From assembly GCA_963513935.1 (NCBI GenBank), contig OY740771.1, positions 14,847,138 through 14,911,137 of the forward strand: 64,000 nucleotides of DNA, in the 5' to 3' direction. Each line of letters begins with the position of its first letter. Positions within the stretch are counted from its first letter, which is position 1. This document shows positions 1 to 13,416 of this stretch, one piece after another. Source of the stretch: Aphrophora alni (lineage: Eukaryota > Arthropoda > Insecta > Hemiptera > Aphrophoridae). The notes below the pieces were generated by a model. That model saw only the letters and a program-made list of their open reading frames with translations, did no database searches and was not told the DNA's origin. The position numbers were made by a program, and so were the translations under genes.

Positions 1-72
1 GGGCTCACGACTCTACCCTAGAGAAAAAGGACCGTTATGGTTACAAAATAACAGCCTCGGACTACGGAATAA

Positions 73-252
73 GATTCTTTTATTAAATCGGATAATGAGG
101 AGAAAATCAGAGATGTCATTAAGAGGAAGGCCCTGATGGACGACGTGAAGAAGGATCTCAGTTATCTGATGGATAGACGATGGAGAAGGGAAACGGAAGA
201 CAGAGGATCTTGGAAAGTTGTTCGTGATGCCAGAGCTTTGCAGCAGCTTTAG
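73..252 (+). pseudogene. C-terminal tail of a non-LTR retrotransposon reverse transcriptase
   Basis: This is a short open segment of about 59 codons, closed upstream by TAA at 70-72 and ending at TAG 250-252. The end reads MDDVKKDLSYLMDRRWRRET followed by EDRGSWKVVRDARALQQL. The spacing of a basic, Trp-containing segment, a DRxxWKxxVxxAR motif and a stop shortly afterwards is what I know from the end of LINE ORF2 proteins (jockey/CR1/RTE-like). The polymerase domain is not visible because the window begins here. The alternative is the last exon of a host gene; no clear acceptor site was found, so the retroelement reading is preferred. Confidence 0.5.
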
Positions 253-461
253 CTATGAGTATTAAAAACATAACTTAAATTATCATATATATTTAATTAC
301 CTTATTTTTCCTTGTGGTCTTAGAAATTTTAATCAACTCTATAACAATACAGCACCGTTTCGCTTATCACCGTTGTCTTCTTCAGGTGTAGCTCACTTAA
401 ATTTTAAGCATCAATATAAATACTGAACTTCTATAATATCAAATAAAAGATTACTCGGGTT

Positions 462-735
462 GCAATTTACTGAATATAGACTTGGCAATTCCCAGAGTCC
501 TAGCTTGATCTACACATTTTCACATCTAGTCTTGGATTAGATTCCTCTTTTAAATCTTTCTTACCACGTCTCTCTTGAACAACTCTTGTTCTTTTACGAC
601 CCCAAAGCTATTAGAGTATTCCAGAGCTAGGGGTATTTATTTTATGCTCTTTTCTTACTTTCTTCATAAGTCGATGATGACAGAGAGATTTTGTCTTTCA
701 CAACAAGACAAAAAATCAAATAAATAATACGTTAA
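462..735 (+). repeat. Dispersed SINE-like repeat, family A, copy 1
   Basis: Matches the other family A copies in order: GGCAATCCC-like head, CTAGCT-GATCTACAC, a B-box-like GATTAGATTCCTC, CTCTTGAACAACTCTTGTTC, TATTAGAGTATTC, TATTTTATGCTC, and a TCTTTCACAACAAGACAAAA tail. The palindromic head seen in better copies is eroded here. Confidence 0.65.
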
Positions 736-994
736 TATATTTAGAGCAAAATGAAAACAAATCTCAGTAGAAGTTGTCCTTATCAAATTCAAGATTATGT
801 ATGAACGTGTCCATATAACCAAGCTGTATTACCTGCGTGTGGCGGATAATGTACGTTTCTAGATGGGAGATTGATAAGATATTATCACCGCTATTGTAAC
901 GGTCTAATTACTTAATTTAGGAATTTTTTAAAACTAAAATGAACGTTTTAATTTAATTTATTAATATGTGTGGTATAGTTATGACATTAGGGGA

Positions 995-1314
995 GTGTTT
1001 GTTAGGATGAAGTACAATGCGGCTTTATCTCTGGCACCGCCATGTAAGTCTTGAGGTCTGGCAGGAACCCTGAAAAGAACTACTCTGGTGAAGCCATCAT
1101 CTGTAATTCATAGAACATAAAACTGCTTCAGAAATAGGATTGATTATTTTCCGAGACCCCGACTCTACTGGCGTAAGGGAAGAAACAAATTTTAAATAGT
1201 TTAGGGGCATCGAACAAAAGAATCTGTAGAAAGCCAGCGTTAAACATTTACTTACGAAAGGAGTTAATGCGTCAAAAATTTCAGTACTGGGTAAAGCGAC
1301 AAAACGAGTTGACG
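995..1314 (-). other. Minus-strand open-frame island (exon or retroelement remnant)
   Basis: Two richer segments lie here. Reading leftwards on the minus strand, one open frame crosses about 1003-1120 and includes GFTRVVLFRVPARPQDL. A second segment, 1256-1314, lies between an AG at 1316-1315 and a GTAAGT at 1255-1250 and is open as STRFVALPSTEIFDALTPF. The two frames are not joined by recognisable introns and the family is not recognised. Either could be a decayed transposon or a host exon. Confidence 0.2.
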
Positions 1315-3892
1315 CTAGAATATTATATATAAAAAAAAAAAATATTATATACTTGTTAGAAATTGTACTTGTATAATGACGAGAAAAAAATGAGTTTACA
1401 GCAATTGGAAAATAATATCTGTTTCACATCTTAATCCCTATTGCGCATGATACGTCCAGTTTGTATTGTAGATATCGATGACAGTTCGGCTCGAAGACGG
1501 ATTAAACCTGACGAGAAGATTATGTTGGTCAGGGAGGGGGGGGGGTTAAAAATCCTGCTTCTGCGCGTTAACACCTGCTGAAATTAGGCAACATTTGACA
1601 AATCCGATCAAAGTAAAATATTCTGTTAAGCATTCCGATCGATTTCATTTGTTATGTTGTGTGATTATCGCTTTGCTGACATCTTGAAGGTTTTGTTAAC
1701 CATGGGCAAAGGTTATTTAAAATAAATCGAAATTGCACCTTTTGTAGTTATGGTGTCGATAAATGAAGCTAGTTTAAGTAGTTTCTAGTTGCATTTTTAG
1801 TGAAAAATTATTATCCTTAATGTAGTTTTCTTTAAAGTTTAGGCAGGTGGTTTTCCCTCTAGACACACCAGTCTAAAATATTTGTTGTGTATTTCTCTAT
1901 ATCGTTATAAGAGATAGAACTTTCTTGGCTAGGTCATCTGAATTTTCTGGGGAGAGATCCGATTGTATTTTGACTACCTATTGCTCCAGTACTTCAACAT
2001 TAGAAGTACAGTAGCCTCAAACTAGGATTGTGTCTAGTGTAAAGGGCGTGTCCTCTTTTCTACTTGCTTCCCAAGCCTGACTTTAACGGTACAACCATTC
2101 CAAGAAAACTAGGTAGACAAATTACTGCTTAGCTACATTTAATTCCTAAAGTTACAACTTCGTGACAGACTTTTATAAACGTTTTATTCTTATTTACACC
2201 GATAAAAGAAACGAAAGTAGAGTACTCGTTTACACAGAAGCATTTGAGGTCTATATCTTTTTTATTGGGGTTGTACCGCTGAACGTAAACGCAACAAACA
2301 AAGTGTGGGGACCCCGCTTTTCATCTTCACCCCAGACACATTCATACCTTGAGGATACTGTAAGTGGTTTGGAGTTTCCATGTACTTGCCACAAAGTCTG
2401 CACTCCAAACTTTAGTTGTTTCTTGAATGCTCCTTGTTCAGTGTTTCTGTATAGGTCTTGTCATGAAACTCCGTAAGAAAATTTTTTTAGTTGGATGAAA
2501 CAATGACCAATAAGGGTTCCCTACATCTGATAAGTGTTTCTGGCTTTATCTATCTTCTTAAGATAGTCTTTGCTACAGATTTGATTATCCTGTAAGCAGA
2601 CTATGCACCAATGAGTGATATCCAAGCTTACTTGTCAGGTTATCAAGCCGCTTTGTTATCCTAAAGTCCTGTATGATCAGGTATCCAACACACCTCTATT
2701 TGGTTGAGTGTAGAGAGTTTACCAAGATCGGGTAACTTTATAATAAGAGTAAAGATGAATAGCCGTGTAAACCCTAATGGTAGCCTGATTGTTTAACTTG
2801 ACTAGTTTTTTAGTAGTTTGTTTTTCTAGGTAATATAGTATTTCATTTTGTATAAAGATTCGCATATATTAATATGAGGGTTTACAATCCAGTAAAACGA
2901 TAAGAATCCATGTTTCAAAGCTTGGAAATATAATAAAAAAGTTGTTTAGAAGTAACAAGACAGTTATCGTTTGCAATAAACTGTACAATTTGTAACTCAT
3001 TTGCACAAATCATGATCGAAGGAATGGATGTCTCTTTGAAGCCTTATCTGAGACTCAAGTGTTTTATCTGACCGAGGATATTGAAGTAAATTATAGATCG
3101 AATAGTGAAAGTCGCGTTAAGCTGTAGGGAGACCGGTCAAACCTAAATCCTAAATGTGGACATGGGGAGATAACTGAAGAAAAAAACGGATGCCCCTCCT
3201 TCGATTTTGCGTTGTTCTAGAATATGACCACCCAGTCTACACTTATCTGTTCTGGATTAAGTGTACAAAAACGCTCATTATAACTTATATAGAACCTATC
3301 AGACCGATCGGACCTCCATTTCTCCGGACAACATTTAAGTTTAAACACTATCGTTAAATTCCTTTCTCGTCATTATTATGCATTTTGTATTCATCGCACA
3401 ATATTCTCAACATTAAAAACAAATTAATAATTATAATTAGTCCTAAACAACATACGCCCACATTAAAGTGTTTAAGTTATAATTATAAAGAAATGAATTC
3501 ATAATTAAGACATAAATTATTTAGTTGATGTTAATCGAGTAATAATTTGAACATACTTTGGAACATATTTAGTATGAGATGACCTTTGCACCTATTGTCA
3601 TCAACACACCTACAGTTTGTATTTACATAATAGACTGAGGACAGACATGTCCTAAACTTTAATGTGAAAGAATTTAACAAGGATAATTTTAATTAGTTTT
3701 ATCGGTTCAGCGACACAAAGGATTTTGACGAGTTTCTTTCATGTCCCGATTGTTTCGAGTTTATAAAAAAAAATAGATTTTGAGATCTCAGTGCAGAGAG
3801 TATGAAACAGTTTGGAGTATGAAATGTCTTCTAGAAGAAATAATTTGACATTTTCAGCTTTCATTATAAATGTGTTTGTGTATTAGTAAACG
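1315..3892. other. No recognisable gene
   Basis: A+T-rich sequence with no credible open frame on either strand. Small details are an AT palindrome around a poly-A run at about 1318-1352 and a run of 11 G near 1535-1545. Confidence 0.6.
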
Positions 3893-4010
3893 TCTCTCAG
3901 GGACTCATTTATAAAGAGTAATGGCGTCACAATCCCGACGTAGCTAGCTGAATCAACAACATTCTTCATGTTGTTTTTTTAATAGACTCCTCTCTTTCTT
4001 CTTTCTTTTT
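3893..4010 (+). repeat. Family A fragment (5' part)
   Basis: Begins CTCTCAGGGACTCATTTATA, continues with CACAATCCCGACGTAGCTAGCTG and a CTTCATGTTGT segment, then loses similarity. It carries only the first half of the family A consensus. Confidence 0.5.
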
Positions 4011-5229
4011 AAGACTTTCCTGGTAACATCGTCGAGTGAATTTGGTGTTCCTGAATATTTCAGAAGTTGGTCCTCTTCTTCTGAGATAGTGGACCTCCTT
4101 ATCCAGCTCTTTAACAATGTATTCTTGGCTAGAAGCCTTATCAGTTGCTTCATTCCAAAAGACTGATAAGGTGGTTGTGGTGTTATTCACCGGGTGGTGA
4201 TATCGCCACCCTCCACGTCAAACTCAAAATAATAACTTTATATACTCCCTATATAGAATAAAGTTACTTTACACAATTACAAACAATATATACAAAATTT
4301 GTCTCAATTGCTTTTTCAGATCTAGTTGCCGAGACAACATGACCATATTACAAAACACTGTTGATTGCTACATCTGTTCGTAGGCATCAATAGTTTGAAG
4401 AGGCTTAATCAAAACAAAGTTAATAACTTAAAACTACAATCTGTTAGCCAATGGCAGGTGGCGCCCAGTCCAGATGGACCAATTAAAAACAAATCCAATT
4501 ATTAACAAGTCTACCAAGAAGCTGCAACCTACACCATACTTCCTATTACCATATACACCACAGATATAAACACAATTTATTACTTTTTTAATGGGGCAGT
4601 ATATTTATCTGAAAACTGGATCCCCTTGAAAATATTCTGCGTTAGAGAATCTGCGAATTCATTTCTGCTCTTGAATTAATTTCGAATAACCATTTCGCAC
4701 GCAGGAGGTGAAATAATTTAAAATTTAAATACATTTACCTTTTTATCTATTGCTGAATTTAAAATTTGAATGTGGTGTTATAAGATAAATTTCAGATTTT
4801 ATGTATTTATGGATGTCTGTGATTGTGCGAAAATTTTGAATAGGTATTATTGTTTATTTTCTACTGTTTGTGGTTTTATTATAATGTTAGATTGGTTTTA
4901 GGAATGGCGTATGTTAATTTTTAACATGCAAGTTACATAAAAAGTTGGGACATGTTTTTGGTCGACTAATCAATTTTGATTTGTCACGAGCAAAAAATTG
5001 GTTTCTGGAATGATGTATGTCTGCCTATTTTTGGATTACTGTTCTACAGACCAAGCTAATGGACTGATTTATCAAACTTCATTCGTGACCACAATATGGT
5101 AATATCTCCAGGCTTTTCATTATTTTTTTTTTTTATAATTCTGTAAATCAAAAATTTATATTCACAATTTTTACGCAACCAGTACATGAAGTAAAGGTAA
5201 GTTAGATAATGGCAAACAATTTTTAAATC
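4011..5229. other. No recognisable gene
   Basis: Minus-strand open frames around 3953-4190 overlap the family A fragment and run on in two different frames without conserved features, so they are not called. The remainder is AT-rich. Confidence 0.5.
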
Positions 5230-5500
5230 CGTTTTTGATTGATATTCCGTTCTTCAGTTGTTCTTCGTCTGTACTTTAAAAAATGAAGATAGAAACATGA
5301 AATTTGGCATATTGGACTATAATGTGCGCATGTAAAACTGTACTGAAATTCAGAAAAATCCAATTAAATGTTTCAAAATGGTGGCCATAACGGAACAATT
5401 TTTTCTTCATATTTATTGTTTCATTCAACTTATAACACACTAAACTAGTCAAGAATTTGTAGATTTCAATTCTGCGTGCAATGGTACCAAGATTACATCC
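5230..5500. repeat. Dispersed repeat, family F
   Basis: The stretch around 5360-5490 (AAATGGTGGCC, TTTCATTCAACTTATAACA, TTTCAATTCTGC, AATGGTACCAA) aligns with 20500-20645. The TTTCAAAATGG word recurs in the inverted-arm elements near 40.3, 45 and 58.5 kb, so these may be one larger family. Confidence 0.5.
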
Positions 5501-5739
5501 TTACGATGACAAATAACAAAGTTATCGTTGTCGTTGACGTCTGTACGTAAGCACATATTTTTGTAAATTTGTACGAAACAGTTTGTGTAATGTTTATGTA
5601 GGCCTAAAGTATATTTATTAATACACACTACTTGAATTCGAAATACAAGCACACTTCAACCAATCATAATTCACAATCAGGCGCAAACATATGTTCATAC
5701 AAACAGACTTGTGTACGCAATAACCTCATTATCGATTAT

Positions 5740-6135
5740 TTCTTAACGAATAACCATTGTAATAAGTATCGAAGTGAATAACGCAAACAACGATACATTT
5801 CGACGCCGAGATTTGCCACAATTTAAATGATCGAATCGGAAAGCCATTATGCCACACTTGGTTATAATTTGCATTGGAACTAGTATAATTGCTACGATAA
5901 AATAAAGATATATCTATAGTTATACGTTAGCTAGCCAGATTAATTAATATGCTATCGTATGCGGCGGAGATATTGATGGAAACGGGGACTAGCGCCGGCA
6001 TATGTTACTGGCACTTATTCAAAACAATAATGTTAACATTGGTTTTATTACCCTTTTCGCGCGGTTCGGAAAATAAGCCAAACACCTTTCGTTTGTTTTG
6101 TTTGAATTATATGATGTCTTTATATGGAAACTAGT
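5740..6135 (+). other. GC-richer island with a 61-codon ATG open frame
   Basis: Base composition rises sharply over the surroundings at about 5950-6070. An ATG frame (5949-6134) reads MLSYAAEILMETGTSAGI and then a hydrophobic stretch, TIMLTLVLLP, that resembles a signal peptide. There is no convincing donor site after it and the protein family is not recognised. It may be a first exon or a conserved non-coding element. Confidence 0.2.
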
Positions 6136-6569
6136 GTAAGATGTAGAAACTGCTTTGGTTTTACCTGTAGCAAGTTGAACTGTGTGAAATATCTGTGAGA
6201 GTAGTTGTACAGACAAGAGTGGACATGTTTAAGGTGAAATGATGGTAAGCGAAATTCTGTTGATTTTGTTTGTCTGTTTTTTACTGTCTTTGGCCATGGT
6301 TTTATTTGCATTATTTTTGTATTATTCACGAAAAAAAAAAAAAAAAAATTTTATAGTAAAAATGATATAACAGCGAAAACTGAATAAAAATGAGTTATAT
6401 TCATAAAAAGATAATCGATTCAGTCTCCGAATGAGTGTAGAATTCTTGAAAATTAACGAACAAAATTTAGTGCGAGGAAAAAGTTTGTGTTACGATGATG
6501 TCTAAGATTATCACACCAGAATAAAAATAAATTTACGCTGATAGTGCAAGAACTTGATGCAGACTCCAA

Positions 6570-6800
6570 CTTAAAAAATAAAAGGGTGAAGCGTGTCCTA
6601 ACACCACACGACTTGGAGTCTGTATACATATATGGAAAATTATTTTTATGAAGTCGAAGTCTTTTAAGCGGCAGTTTAAATTGTACAGACAGACATGCGC
6701 GTAAAATATAACGGTCCTTGATTTTACCTACGGAGCCTAATAAAGATAAATGGATGAAAATGCAATCCACATTATGAATAGTTTGTCTCACATCCTAAAA
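6570..6800 (-). repeat. Dispersed repeat, family B (partial copy)
   Basis: Read on the minus strand, this aligns with 63245-63450: GATTGCATTTTCAT, a TAGGCTCCGTAGGTAAAATC segment, GTCTGTCTGT, and a C-rich ACTCCAAGTCGTG end. The minus open frame at 6453-6791 is only this repeat read through. Confidence 0.55.
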
Positions 6801-6968
6801 AACTGCTTTTAAAACTTGTATACATCTCATTGTGCGGATATATTAAGTTGTATTTGTCATACATTAAACGTCATATATGATTTCGCTAAACTAACATTTT
6901 CGGTAACAAATACTAAGGTGAGTGTAAAAGTTAGTGCAAAGTTTTAGAATAGTTTATTTTTCCTACAG

Positions 6969-7626
6969 CTGTTAACCGTGCTTTGAGTAACCATTAATCT
7001 AAAACCGTAAAAGAACACTATTTATTGCTCTTATGTTAACTGTGCTTTGATTAATATTAATCGAAAACTGTAAAAGAACCCTGCATAGCTGGTATTTATT
7101 GCTCTTATGTTACCTGTGCTTTGAGTAACATTAATCGAAAACCGTAAATGAACCCTGTATAGCTGCTATTTATTGCTCTTATGTTACCTGTGCTTTGAGT
7201 AACATTAATCGAAAACCGTAAAAAACCCTACATAGCTGCTATTTATTGCTCTTATGTTACCTGTGCTTTGAGTAACATTAATCGAAAACCGTAAAAGAAC
7301 CCTGCATAGCTGGTATTTATTGCTCTTATGTTAACTGTGCTTTGAGTAACATTAATCGAAAACCGTAAAAGAACCCTGCATAACTGCTATTTATTGCTCT
7401 TATGTTAACTGTGCTTTGAGTAACATTAATCGAAAACCGTAAAAGAACCCTGCAAAGCTGGTATTTATTGCTCTTATGTTAACTGTGCTTTGAATAACAT
7501 TAATCGAAAACCGTAAAAGAACCCTGCATAGCTGGTATTTATTGCTCTTATGTTAACTGTGCTTTGAATAACATTAATCGAAAACCGTAAAAGAACCCTG
7601 TATAACTGCTATTTATTGCTCTTATG
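6969..7626. repeat. Satellite of about 74-bp units, nearly nine copies
   Basis: TTTATTGCTCTTATGTTA recurs at about 7022, 7094, 7169, 7242, 7316, 7390, 7463, 7538 and 7611, giving spacings of 72-75 bp. Each unit also contains GTGCTTTGAGTAACATTAAT and CGAAAACCGTAAAAGAACCC. Copies differ by a few substitutions; the first is the most diverged and one (7022-7094) lacks a few bases. Confidence 0.9.
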
Positions 7627-8322
7627 AAACCTTGAGAAATTTATGGAAAAAGAGAAGACTTTTATGTGTATTTTGATCAAAATAAAATATTTCAGGTTTT
7701 AAATAAATATTTAACTTCCTTGCTAATTTTAACTATTCACCAATTTTACAACAGGGATTCTTTTTCTCTTAACTCTCTAAAAAACCTGCATATATGGTTT
7801 CACCTCAAATTTAAGTCAACTTATGAAAATTATTTGCCGAAGAGAAGAACGCGGAAGTGGAACAGCCCCTTGACCCTTGAACGCAGTTCTAAACAAAGTC
7901 ACATATTTAGTCTACAGTCGTCTGCCCACTCTATCCTTTGTACTGCTTGGGTGGGCTTTATCATTGCTCTAGTTTACACTTTAAACTCTTCCTTAATACC
8001 TTATTTTAAAAACGCGTTCCTGAGACCTTGATTTAAATATTTACAAAGGGAAAACTCAAGTCACGGCCAACAGCTATGGAAATTTTAAATTTAGATGAAC
8101 TCCAGTCGTATAATCAAGTAAATGAAGCTTTGAATATGGTTCAAAACATTATTTATGATCCGGTTTTGCATTGAGGTTTAATTGAAATGTATTACTAAAA
8201 GACTTGTATGCCAGATGAATGTAGCACAGTTTCCTTAAATTCTCGAATAAATCGATTAATTTGTTAAGTCATAATTATCATAAATATAATAATATTTACA
8301 GCCAATTAAAAAAAATAAATAA
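7627..8322. other. No recognisable gene
   Basis: A plus-strand frame at 7666-8031 is open but has no recognisable domain or coding composition. A slightly GC-rich patch at 7830-7930 is unexplained. Confidence 0.45.
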
Positions 8323-8553
8323 AATCCGTCAACAAACAAACTTTCATTAATCAAGAATACATTGCATGTAGTGACCGGACTCCTTGATAGCGCGATAAAG
8401 GAGTTGAATGAGCTGATTAAACAAACGCGTTGGAGTAAATCCGAATATTTGAATGTTTTCCAACGGATTGAATATTTTGATGCTGTAGAAATGTGGTTGC
8501 ATAGTTTGCATGGGGATTTCACATCTCCTTACTTAGGTCCTTACAGGACGTAG
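8323..8553 (+). other. Unrecognised open frame, possible exon
   Basis: Open from the TAA at 8320-8322 to the TAG at 8551-8553, without a good ATG. The central part is helix-like and coding in character: LLDSAIKELNELIKQTRW, then SKSEYLNVFQRIEYFDAVEMW. A possible acceptor AG lies at 8369-8370; no strong donor follows. No family is recognised. Confidence 0.2.
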
Positions 8554-8632
8554 GCAGTATCTCCATAGATTCAGAAGAAGAAGTCCATGGTTCATTTTTA
8601 CATTATATTTTGTCATTAGTGCATAAATAATT

Positions 8633-8895
8633 TGAGCCTCTTAAACACTTACTTAATAATTTCGTACGGCAATCCCGATGTACCCTAGCTGGATATACAC
8701 CTTACTTCATCTAATCTTGTGTTATACCTCTTCCGTTCGTATTTCCTGTCAGATTCGTCTTGACCATCTCTTGTCCTCTTTGGACCCTGGCGGTATTAGA
8801 GTATTCAAGTAATAGAGGTCTTTATTTTATGCTTTTTTTTATTAAGTCGATGATAATCAAGAGGTTTTACGCATCCAAACGACAAGAAAACAAAT
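8633..8895 (+). repeat. Dispersed repeat, family A, copy 3
   Basis: Carries CGGCAATCCCGATGTACC, CTAGCTGGATATACACC, TTAGAGTATTCAAG, TTTATTTTATGC and the terminal CATCCAAACGACAAGAAAAC. Confidence 0.7.
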
Positions 8896-9616
8896 TAAGC
8901 TAATGTTTAACATTTTAAAGAGATATAAATTTTTAAAATACGACCTTTGTCGTCTCAACACTTACGTAGAACAAGAACAAACCAGTCAAAAATAATGTAG
9001 GCCAATTGTAAACTCTGCAATTATAGAATCACTTTAAATGGTTGTAATTAATTCTTTTACTGGAGTGATGCGCGATTCTGTTGGCGCGTGACAAATTTTG
9101 TTATCTACCACATCGGTCTTGAGGCTACTAATCGCTCTCACGCCTACTCCACCTTGACGGATGCTAGTACACGCTTTCATTCTAGAGTTCTTTCCCCCTT
9201 TTTTGACCTTACTTACTTTTACTTACTATTTCCTTCCAAAGTAATCAGGTTGTGCCCATATGTTTTTACTTTCTAACTCTGCAAATATAGAAAAAGTATT
9301 TAGAGGGGGGAAAATATCAACTGAATGTCTATGAACTATAATGCAAACATTTGGCAAACGATTCCTTACATGTAAGTAAGTTTATAATTCCTGTAGACAT
9401 ATGTTAACAATAGTATATTGTTTCTTTCTGAAAAACTCTATTTTTCTTCTGTGAGTCTGTTTTTGTTTTTACTACTTTGTTGTAACAGTTTAGTTCCAGG
9501 AAAGATCCGTGCTTCATGTTTAAATACAAATAATTACTATTTCAGATATGGATAATATATTGAATCTAGATTTTGTTTACTTATTTTTTTATTTCTTACA
9601 TGTACGTGGTATAATA
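8896..9616. other. No firm feature; possible reverse transcriptase scrap at 9080-9200 (-)
   Basis: The minus strand of 9080-9200 can be read as a frame containing SIRQGGVGVRAISSL. This resembles a glycine-rich motif late in R1/R2-like ORF2, but it is too short and too isolated to call. The rest is AT-rich. Confidence 0.3.
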
Positions 9617-10018
9617 AAGGTAACGATAACGATAACTAATAATGATAACGATAGCGAAAGCGTAAACGATAATAAAAACTATAAGGATAAGAATAACAAT
9701 AACGCCAACGGTAACGATAACGATAACGGTAAGAATAACTATAAGGATAATGATAAGGATAAAGATAATGATAAGGCTTAGGCTAAGGATAACGTTAACT
9801 ATATAGTTAACGACAGAGATAATGATAACGATAGCGATAACGATAACTAATAATTATAACAATAGCGAAAGCGTAAACGATAATAAAAACTATAAGGATA
9901 AGAATAACAATAACGACAACGGTAACGATAACGATAACGATAAGAATAACTATAAGGATAATGATAAGGATAAGGATAAAGATAACGATAATGATAAGGC
10001 TAAGGCTAAGGATAACGA

Positions 10019-10081
<63 letters not shown>

Positions 10082-10420
10082 CGACAGAGATAATGATAAC
10101 GATAGCGATAACGATAACTAATAATTATAACGATAGCGAAATTATAAACGATAATAAAAACTATAAGGATAACAATAACAATAACGATAACGATAACGAT
10201 AAGAATAAACATAAGTATAATGATAATGATAAGGATATAGATAACGATAATGATAAGGCTAAGGCTAAGGATAACGATAACTATATAGATAGAGACAGAT
10301 ATAATGATAACGATAGCGATAACGATAACGATAAGTATATAGATAACGATAGCAATAACGATAAGCATAGGGGTAACGATAAAGATAGCGATAACGATAC
10401 TAATAATAAGCGTCTTTATT
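9617..10420. repeat. Degenerate GATAAC hexanucleotide field with a 211-bp higher order
   Basis: The whole segment is made of GATAAC/GATAAG/GATAAT-type hexamers. The landmark CGTAAACGATAATAAAAACT occurs near 9661 and 9872 (211 bp apart) and in altered form near 10143. The third interval is longer by about the length of an internal TA tract. Open frames rich in Asn, Asp and Lys, and in Ile and Val on the other strand, are by-products of a period that is a multiple of three. Confidence 0.85.
10023..10080. repeat. (TA)29 microsatellite
   Basis: Uninterrupted TA dinucleotides inside the second block of the GATAAC field. The first block has only a short TATAG at the matching place (9799-9804). Confidence 0.95.
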
Positions 10421-10880
10421 TTGGGTCGTGGTTAGGACTATCTAGTCCTTTCTTCCTCCTAACTCCATAAATACATTATATACAGCTACATAGACTACAT
10501 TACAAAACACAACAAACTGACTTGAAACAAGAAACAATTAACAATGTAATCAACAAAATAAAGTTATTTATCTGTGGTTACTGTAGCCCATAGCTTAATA
10601 AAACAATAACTAACAAAAATATACCATAATTTTTATTTAAAAAACTGTATTGAAGAAAATATAATAATTATCACAATTAAAGACAAAGAATAAAATAATC
10701 AATGAAAATTATAAAACATTAGCAACACTTTAAGTTACAATAGAAAATATAAATAATAGGGTAAACAAATAAAAGCAGTACACACTTGTTCTGATTAACT
10801 TATAAACGTCCATCATTTATGCAAATTATACAAAACCATTAGTACAATTAATGTGTATAATTAGCAGTATAATTACATAC
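10421..10880. other. No recognisable gene
   Basis: A-rich sequence with no open frame of interest, between the GATAAC field and a family A copy. Confidence 0.6.
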
Positions 10881-11125
10881 CCTCAGGGGCTCACTCATAG
10901 TGGACCCGAGGACTCCGGCTGGATCTACACCTTTCTTCATGTAGTCTTTGGTTAGATCCCTCTCGTTCATCCCTCTCTCCTATCAGGTCTATTTTAAGCA
11001 ATTCTTGGTCTCTCCGACTATGATACTCTTAGAGTATTCCAGGACTAAGGTTTTTTCTTATCCTCTTTTTATAAAGTGATGATTACCGAAAGGTTTTTCG
11101 TCTTTAAACAACAATAAAAAATAAA
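10881..11125 (+). repeat. Dispersed repeat, family A, copy 4 (well preserved)
   Basis: Starts CCTCAGGGGCTCACTCATAG, then GGCTGGATCTACACCTTTC, a B-box-like GGTTAGATCCC at 10950-10960, CTATCAGGTCT, TTAGAGTATTCC, and ends TTTTTCGTCTTTAAACAACA plus an A-rich tail. GGTTAGATCCC resembles the RNA polymerase III B-box (GGTTCGAATCC), and with the A-rich tail this suggests a SINE. The A-box is not certain. Confidence 0.7.
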
Positions 11126-12887
<1,762 letters not shown>

Positions 12888-13058
12888 ATAAGACTCTACA
12901 AACAATTACAATATTTCCGATAATGTTTCTAAATTTTATTAACATCAGAGCAATGAAAATGTTCAGATAAAAAAAATAAAAATAAAATTAATTAGTCCTA
13001 CTACATGAACTTTATTTGAAGTAAAGATAACAAATTACCGTAACTAGAGCTTGCTCAC

Positions 13059-13170
13059 CAATATCAGTTGTACCCACTGGAGATATGAAGTGACCCTTCC
13101 AGATTCCTTCCTTTGTGATGACGAATTTCTCGGCGACGGCTGATGGTCTTCTCTCGGACAGCCTCAGGTC
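13059..13170 (-). CDS. Probable internal coding exon of an unidentified gene
   Basis: Read leftwards on the minus strand, a pyrimidine-leaning acceptor ending AACGCTAG (AG at 13172-13171) opens a 112-bp segment, and a donor GTGAGC (13058-13053) closes it. Only the phase-0 frame is open. It gives 37 codons plus one base, starting DLRLSERRPSAVAEKF, with TKEGIWKGHF in the middle and ISPVGTTDI at the end. G+C is visibly higher than in the surroundings and third positions favour G/C, as expected of coding DNA under selection. The exon enters in phase 0 and leaves in phase 1. I do not recognise the protein. No adjoining exon was identified with confidence, so introns must be long. A recent retrocopy or a dead exon cannot be excluded. 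Confidence 0.55.
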
Positions 13171-13416
13171 CTAGCGTTAAAACAATAAGGACATAACAAT
13201 GTGTTATTATTCATTGAATAAGTTTGTTACTTTACTCAAAATAATAGTTGCAAAATTTAAAAATAGCATTTGATTGGGACAGTTATTCTTTCTGAAGCCG
13301 CAGCTGAGTGTTTAACTTATTGATAAAGTCGAGGTCATTAAACGAATTGCTCCATAAATACCAATCAAATAAATTATCGCCTTATTTAGGTATTGACTTA
13401 CTTGACTTATTTCCTT

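Noticed and set aside
3953..4190. Two overlapping minus-strand Lys/Glu-rich frames
   Set aside because: They overlap a family A fragment, differ in frame, and show no conserved domain.
6453..6791. 112-codon minus-strand open frame similar to a frame at 63279-63482 (+)
   Set aside because: The similarity is at DNA level through repeat family B, with stops in other copies; no sign of a selected protein.
9080..9200. Minus-strand frame with SIRQGGVGVRAISSL, like a late motif of R1/R2 ORF2
   Set aside because: Too short and isolated, with no neighbouring motifs; kept only as a remark.
10006..10368. Ile/Val-rich minus-strand 120-codon frame suggesting a membrane protein
   Set aside because: It is the reverse reading of the GATAAC/TA simple repeat field.
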